From Pseudomonas sp. GD03858 (GTDB lineage Bacteria > Pseudomonadota > Gammaproteobacteria > Pseudomonadales > Pseudomonadaceae), in contig NZ_JAOCDM010000013.1 of assembly GCF_029840925.1 (NCBI RefSeq), forward strand, positions 1 to 64,000: DNA of 64,000 nucleotides, in the 5' to 3' direction. The notes beneath the pieces were generated by a model. That model saw only the letters and a list, made by a program, of their open reading frames with translations, ran no database searches and had not been told where the DNA came from. A program made the translations under genes and the position numbers. Positions 14,970 to 22,739 of this stretch are shown here, one piece after another. Positions within the stretch are counted from its first letter, which is position 1, and every line of letters starts with the position of its first letter.

Positions 14970-15812
14970 ATGAAACGCCTGCTGAGCACACTGCTGATCC
15001 TCGCCGCCCTGCAAGGCTGCGGCCTGCGCGAGCCGATGCCCGCCGAACAGGATGTCGAGACGCCCACGCTGACGCCGCGCGCATCCACCTACTACGACCT
15101 GATCAACATGCCCCGGCCCCGTGGCCGGCTGATGGCGGTGGTCTATGGCTTCCGCGACCAGACCGGTCAATACAAGCCGACCCCGGCCAGCTCGTTCTCC
15201 ACCAGTGTCACCCAGGGGGCGGCGAGCATGCTGATGGACGCGCTCAACGCCAGCGGCTGGTTCGTGGTGCTGGAGCGCGAGGGCCTGCAGAACCTGCTGA
15301 CCGAGCGCAAGATCATCCGCGCCTCGCAGAAAAAGGCCGAGGTGCCGGAGAACATCCAGGCCGAGCTGCCGCCGCTGCAGGCTGCCAACCTGATGCTCGA
15401 GGGCGGCATCATCGCCTACGACACCAACGTGCGCAGTGGTGGCGAGGGTGCCCGTTACCTGGGCATCGGGCTGTCCCGCGAGTACCGGGTCGACCAGGTC
15501 ACGGTCAACCTGCGCGCGGTGGATGTACGCACCGGGCAGGTGCTGGCCAACGTGATGACCAGCAAGACCATCTATTCGGTAGGGCAGAATGCCGGGGTGT
15601 TCAAGTTCATCGAGTTCAAGAAGCTGCTGGAGGCGGAGGTGGGTTACACCACCAACGAGCCGGCGCAGCTGTGTGTGCTGTCGGCCATCGAGGCGGCGGT
15701 GGGGCACCTGCTGGCCCAGGGCATCGAGCGGCGGCTGTGGCAGGTGGCGGGGGACGGGGCAGGGGACAAGGCCGTGCTGGACAGGTACCTGGGCCAATAC
15801 CAGCAGCAGTGA
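14970..15812 (+). CDS. csgG: curli outer-membrane pore lipoprotein CsgG
   Basis: 280 residues. The lipobox LQGC is at about 15-18. Conserved family segments are seen throughout: TPRASTYYDL, FRDQTGQYKPTPASSFST, the WFVVLEREGLQNLLTERKII stretch, GARYLGIG, and LEAEVGYTTNEPAQLCVLSA. CsgG assembles a nonameric outer-membrane pore for unfolded curli subunits. A ribosome site GGGGAGAG precedes the ATG, and a 32-base gap separates it from csgF, the largest gap since the start of gspE, so it may be translated independently. It is the last gene of the operon. Confidence 0.96.
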   Translation: MKRLLSTLLILAALQGCGLREPMPAEQDVETPTLTPRASTYYDLINMPRPRGRLMAVVYGFRDQTGQYKPTPASSFSTSVTQGAASMLMDALNASGWFVVLEREGLQNLLTERKIIRASQKKAEVPENIQAELPPLQAANLMLEGGIIAYDTNVRSGGEGARYLGIGLSREYRVDQVTVNLRAVDVRTGQVLANVMTSKTIYSVGQNAGVFKFIEFKKLLEAEVGYTTNEPAQLCVLSAIEAAVGHLLAQGIERRLWQVAGDGAGDKAVLDRYLGQYQQQ

Positions 15813-15924
15813 ACACGGCCTGATGGCCTGGGTAACCTGGTAATTCTGTCAGTAGAACCGGTTTCTTTCGCATGGGTAAATGGCCGCCAGAACGCTCTCC
15901 CACAACAAGCGACCCTGGTGCTTC

Positions 15925-17280
15925 ATGAAAGAAACTCTCAGTCCGTCCATCAGGTACCTCACTGGTCTTGCGCTGCTTCTGACGCTGGCCGCCTGCAGCT
16001 CGACAGCACCGCCTGGCCTGACGGCCAGCTCTTCGGCGACGCAGCTCGACGAGCGCGGCCGGCAGGCCGTCGGCGAACTCAGGCGCTGGTACAACAGCAC
16101 CACCGACGACTGCGGCGGGCCGGACAAGCCTGCCTACCTGTGCAGCGGGCTGGCCTTGCGCACCACCGCCAGCAGTCCGGACTTCCTGCCTTGGGACCCC
16201 ACCGACAACCAGCTTGAAAAGGGCAGCGTCGCCTTTTCCTGGGTGCGCCGGGACAACAACTTCGCCAGCCCCGCCAACAACCGCAACGGCCTGCTGCTGT
16301 ATCCGCCCCAGGCGGTACCGGCCGGCAAGATCGCCGACCTGAACGTGTTGTGCACGTTCCCGATCAATGCCAATACCAACCAGCGCCGGACGTTGCAGGG
16401 GTGCGGTGCGATCAGCGGTTTCGAAACGACCACCGACACCTGCATGACCCTGGGCATCGGCTCGGCGCAGCAATGGCTGGGCGCCTATCCGCAGGCGAGA
16501 AACTTCCGGGTGTGCGGCTGGGATCTGCGCCAGCAGCGTAACGATGCGGCCAGGTGGTTCCAGACCGCGATCCAGGCACGCGCGGGCATGTCTGCGGCGA
16601 ACTGGGCGTACAACAACGAAGTGTTGTTGCCGGTCTGGCCTAGAGGCAAGGGGGGCGAGCTGCCTGTGCATTCGTTCTTCTACATCGAGGGTGACCGCGT
16701 AGCGTTGGCCAAGGCGCAGTACGACCAGATCCGCTATGCGCAGCACTACCAGCAGTGGCTGCCGGTGGTGCGGGTGACGTTTCCTGTGCAGCAGACCGAC
16801 GGCATGACCTTCGGCTATCTCCCTGAAGACCAGGCGGCGGGCCGTCCGACCCCCACGCCGTCCATCACGTTCGAGGATCAGCCCGTAGGCGCGCGCAGCC
16901 CGGTGACCAGCCAAGGTGTCGAGTTCGCGCTGCACAGGCTTGACCACAGCGCCGTCAGCGACGAACTCCATGAAAACAGCGCAGGCCGGATCACTGGCAA
17001 GCACCTGGCGGTGGATTCCACGATCCATTTCGTGCTGGAAGGGGCTGGACGTCGATTGGTGAGTTTCTCCTGGGGCTGCAACACCTCCTGCGCCATGCAG
17101 ACCGCCATCGGCCAGGTGCATGTCTCTCTGGACGATGACGAGCTGGGAGAGATGCGCTATGGCAGGCAGGAGTTCATCATCGACGGGCCTGAAGCCTTTG
17201 GCCTGACTGTCGATAGTACCGATGACGCTGGCCGACTGGTGCTGGACAACCTGAGCGTGCAGGCGTTGCCGGAAAAGTAA
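15925..17280 (+). CDS. secreted lipoprotein, halovibrin-like N-domain plus C-terminal beta domain
   Basis: 451 residues. ATG 15925 is chosen because a lipoprotein signal follows (TGLALLLTLAAC, lipobox LAAC); 15880 is in frame but would spoil it. Residues about 40-290 (RWYNSTTDDCGG, SVAFSWVRRDNNF, DTCMTLG) loosely resemble halovibrin-type secreted NAD-active proteins; this is recollection of pattern, not proven. Residues about 310-450, starting ITFEDQPVG and ending with DNLSVQALPEK, look like a beta-sandwich carbohydrate- or matrix-binding domain. Cysteines occur in pairs and may form disulfides. It lies 112 bases after csgG and could be a substrate or surface effector of the upstream system. 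Confidence 0.5.
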   Translation: MKETLSPSIRYLTGLALLLTLAACSSTAPPGLTASSSATQLDERGRQAVGELRRWYNSTTDDCGGPDKPAYLCSGLALRTTASSPDFLPWDPTDNQLEKGSVAFSWVRRDNNFASPANNRNGLLLYPPQAVPAGKIADLNVLCTFPINANTNQRRTLQGCGAISGFETTTDTCMTLGIGSAQQWLGAYPQARNFRVCGWDLRQQRNDAARWFQTAIQARAGMSAANWAYNNEVLLPVWPRGKGGELPVHSFFYIEGDRVALAKAQYDQIRYAQHYQQWLPVVRVTFPVQQTDGMTFGYLPEDQAAGRPTPTPSITFEDQPVGARSPVTSQGVEFALHRLDHSAVSDELHENSAGRITGKHLAVDSTIHFVLEGAGRRLVSFSWGCNTSCAMQTAIGQVHVSLDDDELGEMRYGRQEFIIDGPEAFGLTVDSTDDAGRLVLDNLSVQALPEK

Positions 17281-17294
17281 CCTCGACCCCGCGT

Positions 17295-17330
17295 GACGGG
17301 CTCACTCGCGACGGCACCGTCGAGCCCGTC
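17295..17330. terminator. hairpin after the lipoprotein gene
   Basis: GACGGGCTC at 17295-17303 pairs with GAGCCCGTC at 17322-17330, with a further small stem inside the loop. No T-run follows on either side, so it may be a weak or factor-assisted terminator or simply a structured spacer. The rest of 17281-17512 shows no gene. Confidence 0.4.
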
Positions 17331-17512
17331 GCGATCATCACAGCTCCACCCACCCTCCCAGGGCGTCCGGCATTCAACGCCCGGCGCCCGCGATGAACCT
17401 TTCATGACAAAAGTTCGGTAGCAAAGCGCCATCCCTGTCAAAGCCATGAACACGGACAAGGCACCCGGCCACCAGGCCAGGCGCAGCGTCGGAGCACGCG
17501 GGGAGCGGGGCG

Positions 17513-18130
17513 ATGGGGACTATGGAACGCTACACCAAAGTGGGAATGCAGGAGCTCGACCAGCGCCTGGCGAAGATCGTCGAGGCGGCGCGCAAGCAGC
17601 CGGTCTCGGTGTACCGCTACGGCGCGCCCTGGGTCTGGATCGTGTCCCAGGAAGACTGGCAGGGCGCCCTGCGCGAGGTGGCCAGTTGCGTGCCGCCCGG
17701 TCATTCGCTGGCGCAGCTCAAGCCGCGTATCGAGGCGCTGCTGGACGAGCACCACGGCGCCCTGGCGCGCCTGGCCGAGCAGCAAGGCATGAGCATCGCC
17801 CCGCACACGCTGATGCACGTGCTGCTGTTGCAGCTTCTCTACTCGGTGCGCAGCGAGAAACAGCTCTACGAGCAGCTCACCTACAACCTGCTGTTTCGCT
17901 GGTTCGCCGGCCTGGAACTGAAGTCGCGGGTGTGGAACTTCAGCCTGTTCAGCCACGACCTCGGGGTGCTGCTCGGCAGCGCCATGGCGGTGTCGCTGCT
18001 GCAGCGCATGGTCGACGAGGTGCTGGGCGCCAGCTTGCAGGCGATGCCCGAATTCAGCCTCAACCTGGCGCTGCTGCACAGCTGGCTGGCACGCCATCAG
18101 GGTCAGGGCTCGCCTGATCACAACCACTAG
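17513..18130 (+). CDS. Phd-like domain fused to a transposase N-terminal (DUF772) domain
   Basis: 205 residues. Residues 1-55 resemble the Phd/YefM antitoxin fold (QELDQRLAKIVEAARKQPVS then WIVSQEDW). Residues about 97-175 (HVLLLQLLYSVRSEKQLYEQ, then NLLFRWFAGLEL and FSLFSHDLGVLL) match the N-terminal domain of IS5-type transposases, yet the DDE catalytic domain is absent and no inverted repeats are seen. So this looks like a domesticated DNA-binding protein, not an IS remnant: the frame is clean and codon use is like its neighbours. GGGAG lies 7 bases upstream of ATG 17513. It stands just before the TpsB operon and may regulate it. Confidence 0.65.
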   Translation: MGTMERYTKVGMQELDQRLAKIVEAARKQPVSVYRYGAPWVWIVSQEDWQGALREVASCVPPGHSLAQLKPRIEALLDEHHGALARLAEQQGMSIAPHTLMHVLLLQLLYSVRSEKQLYEQLTYNLLFRWFAGLELKSRVWNFSLFSHDLGVLLGSAMAVSLLQRMVDEVLGASLQAMPEFSLNLALLHSWLARHQGQGSPDHNH

Positions 18131-18166
18131 AAACCAATCGCATAACGGGCTCTGTAAGGGGGCGGT

Positions 18167-19747
18167 GTGGAGCAATTGTTCTTCAAACGATGCGGCGTGG
18201 GCGCAGGGGTACTGCTGTGCCTGTTGTCGGCCACGGTGGCCGCCGACGAGCCCGAGCGTCGGGTCGAAATCAACGAGTATGTGGTGCGCGGCAATACCGT
18301 GCTCGACGCCCAGGCCATCGAGCAGGCGGTGTACCCGTACCTAGGGCCGGACAAGACCCTGGCCGACCTCGAAGGTGCCCGTGAGGCCTTGCAGAAAAGC
18401 TACCAGGCCCGTGGCTACCAGTCGGTGTTCGTCGAGCTGCCGGAACAGAAGGTCGAAGGCGGGATCGTCTATCTGCAGGTGACCGAGACCAAGGTCGGCC
18501 GGGTGCGGGTGGTCGGCGCCAAGCACTACTCGCCGGTGGAGATCCGCGAGCAGGTGCCAGCGCTGGAGGAGGGCAAGGTGCCCGACTTCGCCCAGGTGCA
18601 GGACGAGCTGGCCGCGCTCAACCGCAGCCCGGGCCGCCAGGTCATGCCCCTGGTGCGCGAGGGCCAGCGTGCGGGCACCATGGATGTCGACCTGCAGGTC
18701 GAGGACAAGCGCCCCTGGACCCTGAGCCTGGGCCTGAACAACGACCACAGCGCCGATACCGAGAAGCTGCGCAGCGTCGTCAGCCTCGGCTACAACAACC
18801 TCTGGCAGGCTGGCCACAGCGTATCGCTGACCTGGTTCACCGCGCCTGAGGATCGTGACAACGCCGAGGTCTGGTCCGGCTCGTACGCCATGCCGTTGAG
18901 CGAACGCTGGACCGTGCAGTTCTCCGGCTACCAGTCCGACAGCGACGTGGCCACGGTCGGCGGCACCAACGTGTTGGGCAAGGGCCATTCGTACGGCGTG
19001 TCGGCCATCTACAACCTGCCGGGCGTCGGCGCCTGGGCCCATGCCTTGTCGATGGGCGTGGACTTCAAGGACTTCGACGAGCAGGTCGGCCTGGGCGGCA
19101 GCCGCGACAAGGTGCCGCTCAAGTACGCGCCGATCAGCCTGGGCTACAACGGTTACCGCTTCACCGAACAGGACCAGCTGACCTTGGGCCTGAACCTGGT
19201 GGCCGGCACCCGCGGCCTGTTCGGTCACGGCAGCGACGACCAGGCCTTCGACTACAAGCGCTATCGCGCCGATTCGAGCTTCGCCGCGCTCAAAGGGGAC
19301 GGCGGCTACACCTTCGATTTCGCCGGCACCTGGCAAAGCGCCTCGAAGCTGGCGTTCCAGCTGGCGTCCGGCCCGCTGGTCTCGAACGAGCAGTTTGCCG
19401 CCGGCGGTGCCACCTCGGTGCGCGGCTATCTCGCCGCAGAACGTACCGGCGACGATGGCGTGCTGTTCTCCCAGGAGCTGCGCACGCCCTCCATTGGCCG
19501 CTATGTCGGCAGCTACATCAGCGACTGGCGCTTCTACCTGTTCGCCGAAGGCGCGCAACTGCGCCTGCAGGACGCCCTGCCGGAGCAGGATGACAGCTAC
19601 AGCCTGGCCAGTGTCGGCATCGGCACGCGCGCCACCCTCAGCGACTGGCTGTCCGGCAGCCTCGACTGGGCCGTGCCGCTCAAGGACGGCCCCAACACCG
19701 ACAAGAACGATTCCCGTGTGCACTTCAGCGTGCAGGCGACCTTCTGA
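18167..19747 (+). CDS. TpsB/FhaC-type outer-membrane transporter
   Basis: 526 residues with a signal peptide (AGVLLCLLSATVAA). Two POTRA domains follow (about 33-110, INEYVVRGNTVLDAQAIEQA; and 110-185, VGRVRVVGAKHYSPVEIREQ). Then comes a 16-strand-type barrel with the conserved loop-6 motif SVRGY (about residue 420) and a C-terminal aromatic BAM signal (VQATF). Such proteins export a large TpsA partner across the outer membrane, but no TpsA gene with a TPS domain is in the window. GTG 18167 follows a GGGGG ribosome site. It is the first gene of a run with ExbB, ExbD and TonB homologues, which is unusual because POTRA-barrel transporters normally need no energy coupling. Confidence 0.85.
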   Translation: MEQLFFKRCGVGAGVLLCLLSATVAADEPERRVEINEYVVRGNTVLDAQAIEQAVYPYLGPDKTLADLEGAREALQKSYQARGYQSVFVELPEQKVEGGIVYLQVTETKVGRVRVVGAKHYSPVEIREQVPALEEGKVPDFAQVQDELAALNRSPGRQVMPLVREGQRAGTMDVDLQVEDKRPWTLSLGLNNDHSADTEKLRSVVSLGYNNLWQAGHSVSLTWFTAPEDRDNAEVWSGSYAMPLSERWTVQFSGYQSDSDVATVGGTNVLGKGHSYGVSAIYNLPGVGAWAHALSMGVDFKDFDEQVGLGGSRDKVPLKYAPISLGYNGYRFTEQDQLTLGLNLVAGTRGLFGHGSDDQAFDYKRYRADSSFAALKGDGGYTFDFAGTWQSASKLAFQLASGPLVSNEQFAAGGATSVRGYLAAERTGDDGVLFSQELRTPSIGRYVGSYISDWRFYLFAEGAQLRLQDALPEQDDSYSLASVGIGTRATLSDWLSGSLDWAVPLKDGPNTDKNDSRVHFSVQATF

Positions 19748-19779
19748 CTCACTGACCGGCATCGACCTGGAGACCTCTC

Positions 19780-21585
19780 ATGCAACGCCTGATAATGACC
19801 CTGCTGCTGTGCCTGGGCTTCGCCCTGCCAGGCAGCGCCAGTGCCTGGTGGCAGGACGACTGGATGTACCGCAAGCAGATCGCCGTGGACACCACGCCCC
19901 AGGGCGCCGGCCTGACCCAGCCGCTGGGCCGCACCGCGCTGTTGGTGCGCCTGCACACCGGCAACTTCAGCTTTGATGGCGTCAGCGAGAGCGGCGCGGA
20001 CATCCGTTTCGTCAGCGCCGACGACAAGACCGTGCTCAATCACCATGTCGAGCAGTTCGATCCGCTGATGGGCATGGCGCTGATCTGGGTCGACGTGCCA
20101 CGCATCGAGGCCGGCCAGCGCCAGGACCTGTGGATGTACTACGGCAACCCGAAGGCCCAGGCGCCTGGCGGGCAACCTGCTTTCGACGCCGACTACACCG
20201 CGCTGTACCACTTCGATGGTGCCACCGTGCGCGACGACAGCCCCTACGGCAATCAGTTGCAGGGGCCGACGGCCAGCGTCGATGGCGTGATCGGCCGGGC
20301 CATCCAGCTCGGCGGCCAGCCTCTGCAACTGCCGGCCAGCGCCTCGCTGCAGTTGCCGGCGGGCGCGGCCTTCACCTTCGGTGTCTGGTTGCGCCAGGAC
20401 CAGGCCGTTGGCGATCAGCTGTTGCTGGCCCGGCGCGAGTCCGGCCACAGCCTGCTGCTGGGGTTGACCCAGGGCGTGCCGTTCGTCGAGGTCGATGGCC
20501 AGCGCGCCAGTGCCAATCAGACCCTGGCTCCCGGCCAGTGGCAGCACCTGGCGCTGGTGGGCGAGGGCGGCAACCTGAGCCTGCTGCTCGAAGGTCAGCC
20601 GGTGGCCCGTCTGGCGGCCAACCTGGCGGCCTTCGACGGTGCGCTCGGTATCGGTGGTGATCTGCCACCGGCCGAGGGCGAGCCGGCCAGTGGCTTCGCC
20701 CCGTTCGTCGGGGCCCTGGACGAGTTGCGCATCTCCCGTGTCGCCCGTAGCCAGGCCAGCCTGCAGGTCGATGTGCTGGCCCAGGGCGCCGAGTCGCGCC
20801 TGGTGGTGTATGGCGTCGATGAAGAACAGTCGGGCTTTGGCTTCGGCGGGCTGGGCTTCCTGCTCAAGGCCGTGCCGGTGGACGCCTGGGTGATCATCGC
20901 CGTCCTGGTGCTGATGATGCTGCAGTCGTGGGTGATCATGTTGCGCAAGCAGCGCACCCTGAACCGGGTGACTGCCGCCAACACCCGTTTTCGTGAACAG
21001 TTCGCCACGGTGGGCACGCGCCTGGAGCAGTTTGCCGACGACCCGGCACTGCACGAGCGCCTGAACGATTCGCCACTGTGGCGTTTGTACCTGGTGGCGG
21101 TGCAGGAGATCCGCACCCGCCGGGCGCAGGGCGCCGATACCAGCGCGGTATCGGCCGCCACCATCGAGGCGATCCGTTGCTCCATGGATGGCGTGCGCAC
21201 CCGCGAGAACCAGGCGCTGTCGTCGAAGCTCTCGACCCTGTCCAATGCCATCGCCGGCGGGCCGTATATCGGCCTGCTGGGCACCGTGCTGGGAATCATG
21301 GTGGTGTTCCTCGGTACCGCCATGGCCGGCGACGTGAACATCAACGCCATCGCCCCGGGCATGGCCGCCGCGCTGCTGGCCACCGCCATGGGCCTGTTCG
21401 TCGCCATTCCCGCGCTGTTCGGCTACAACCGCCTGACCACCCGCAACCGCGAGGTCGGCGCCGACATGCGGGTATTCGTCGACGAGTTCATCACCCGTCT
21501 GGCCGAGCTGCATGGCGAGGGCCAGGCCGGCGAAGTGGCGCAGCGCCTGGCCGGGCGCAGCGTCAATCCCTCGGTTCCGGCGTGA
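19780..21585 (+). CDS. DUF2341-LamG-ExbB/MotA fusion protein
   Basis: 601 residues. A signal peptide (IMTLLLCLGFALPGSASA) leads into a DUF2341 domain (about 24-130, WWQDDWMYRKQIAVD, LWMYYGNPKAQ), then a LamG/concanavalin-like domain (about 140-325, TALYHFDGATVRDDSPYGNQ). From about 365 it becomes an ExbB/TolQ/MotA channel: a first helix (VDAWVIIAVLVLMMLQSWVI) and the conserved pair GPYIGLLGTVLGIMVVF and APGMAAALLATAMGLFVAIP. A proton channel is thus fused to a large periplasmic sugar- or protein-binding module. Its partner ExbD follows directly. It may transmit energy to the envelope in response to a bound polymer. Confidence 0.85.
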   Translation: MQRLIMTLLLCLGFALPGSASAWWQDDWMYRKQIAVDTTPQGAGLTQPLGRTALLVRLHTGNFSFDGVSESGADIRFVSADDKTVLNHHVEQFDPLMGMALIWVDVPRIEAGQRQDLWMYYGNPKAQAPGGQPAFDADYTALYHFDGATVRDDSPYGNQLQGPTASVDGVIGRAIQLGGQPLQLPASASLQLPAGAAFTFGVWLRQDQAVGDQLLLARRESGHSLLLGLTQGVPFVEVDGQRASANQTLAPGQWQHLALVGEGGNLSLLLEGQPVARLAANLAAFDGALGIGGDLPPAEGEPASGFAPFVGALDELRISRVARSQASLQVDVLAQGAESRLVVYGVDEEQSGFGFGGLGFLLKAVPVDAWVIIAVLVLMMLQSWVIMLRKQRTLNRVTAANTRFREQFATVGTRLEQFADDPALHERLNDSPLWRLYLVAVQEIRTRRAQGADTSAVSAATIEAIRCSMDGVRTRENQALSSKLSTLSNAIAGGPYIGLLGTVLGIMVVFLGTAMAGDVNINAIAPGMAAALLATAMGLFVAIPALFGYNRLTTRNREVGADMRVFVDEFITRLAELHGEGQAGEVAQRLAGRSVNPSVPA

Positions 21586-21595
21586 GGGCGCGACC

Positions 21596-22021
21596 ATGGC
21601 ATCCGTGAACAACGCCCATGACGACGACACCGACGCCGCGGTGGACAGCATCAACATCACCCCTTTGGTGGATGTGCTGATGGTGGTGCTGGTGATGTTC
21701 ATCCTCACCGCCACCGCGCAGGTTTCCGGGATCCAGGTGCAGTTGCCCAAGGCCAGCGCCTCGGTGTCGCTGGCCCAGCCCAAGACCAAGGCAATCTCGA
21801 TCAACGACGCAGGCCAGGTGTTTCTCGATGCCTACCCGGTGACGTTGCCAGAGCTGGAGGATCGCCTGCGCAGCGAGAAAGCGCGCAACCCCGACTTCCC
21901 GCTGATCGTGCGCGGCGATGCCGGTGTGCAGTACCAGAAGGTGGTCGAGGTGCTCGACCTGCTGCGCCGTCTCGAACTGGCCCAGGTCGGGCTGGTCACC
22001 GGCAAACCGAACCAGGGGTGA
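21596..22021 (+). CDS. ExbD/TolR-family protein
   Basis: 141 residues with one membrane helix (about 20-42) carrying the essential Asp (INITPLVDVLMVVLVMFILT), then a periplasmic domain (IQVQLPKASA, DFPLIVRGDAGVQYQKVV). ExbD pairs with ExbB to convert the proton gradient into mechanical work on a TonB-like protein. ATG 21596 lies 10 bases after the preceding stop. Confidence 0.92.
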   Translation: MASVNNAHDDDTDAAVDSINITPLVDVLMVVLVMFILTATAQVSGIQVQLPKASASVSLAQPKTKAISINDAGQVFLDAYPVTLPELEDRLRSEKARNPDFPLIVRGDAGVQYQKVVEVLDLLRRLELAQVGLVTGKPNQG

Positions 22022-22029
22022 GGGCAGGC

Positions 22030-22701
22030 ATGGAACGTAAAGCCAACCCCCGCCAGTGGCTGACCTGGGCCGTGCTCGCCGTGGCCGGCGCTGGCCTGGC
22101 CTGGCTGCTGTGGCAGTGGGCCAACGACATGGCCGGGGTGCGCCGCGAGGCGCCCAAGGTGCCGGCGATCATTCCGCTGCCGCCACCTCCACCGCCGCCA
22201 CCGGAGCCGCCCAAGGAGCCGGAGCCGCCGGTGCAGGAAAAAATCGCCGAGCCTGAACCGGTGCCCGAGGCCGAAGAGGTCAAGCCCGCCGAGGATGCCC
22301 CGGACCCCGCCCAGGACCTGGCCGAACCGATGCAGATGGACGGCGATGCGCAGTCCGGCAGCGACAGCTTCAACGTCGGTGCCGGCAAGGGCGGTGGCAT
22401 GGCCGGTGGCGGTGGTGGCGGCTTGGGCAGTGGCACCTACAGCCGGTACCTGGCCTACGCCTTCCAGCGCCTGCTGCGCGACAACCCCGAGCTGCGCAAC
22501 CTGGTGTTCAACCTGCAAGCCGAGATCTGGCTCAGCGCGGCGGGGGAGATCACCCGGGTCGAGCTGCTGCGCGGCAGTGGCGAGCCCGAGGTCGACGCCC
22601 AGGTGGTCGCCGCCCTGCGCGCGGCACCCGCCCTCGATCAGCGTCCGCCCGCCAGCCTCACCCTGCCGGTGAAGATCGCCTTGCAAGGGCGCCGGCCATG
22701 A
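22030..22701 (+). CDS. TonB-like energy transducer with Pro- and Gly-rich linkers
   Basis: 223 residues. One membrane helix (about 10-27), a polyproline stretch of eight Pro in a row within a Pro/Glu-rich linker (about 45-100), an unusual glycine-rich hinge (about 118-135), and a C-terminal TonB/TolA-like domain (about 138-220, YLAYAFQRLLRDNPELRNLV, then VELLRGSGEPEVDAQVVAAL). The glycine run is not typical of TonB and may add flexibility. ATG 22030 follows AGGGCAGG; GTG 22018 is possible. It completes an ExbB-ExbD-TonB set apparently dedicated to this locus. Confidence 0.85.
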   Translation: MERKANPRQWLTWAVLAVAGAGLAWLLWQWANDMAGVRREAPKVPAIIPLPPPPPPPPEPPKEPEPPVQEKIAEPEPVPEAEEVKPAEDAPDPAQDLAEPMQMDGDAQSGSDSFNVGAGKGGGMAGGGGGGLGSGTYSRYLAYAFQRLLRDNPELRNLVFNLQAEIWLSAAGEITRVELLRGSGEPEVDAQVVAALRAAPALDQRPPASLTLPVKIALQGRRP

Positions 22702-22739
22702 ACAACGAAGCACGACCGACCTACAGGAGTTGCAAACCC

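Noticed and set aside
17513..18130. Remnant insertion sequence
   Set aside because: No terminal inverted repeats, target duplication or catalytic domain, and an intact frame with its own ribosome site.
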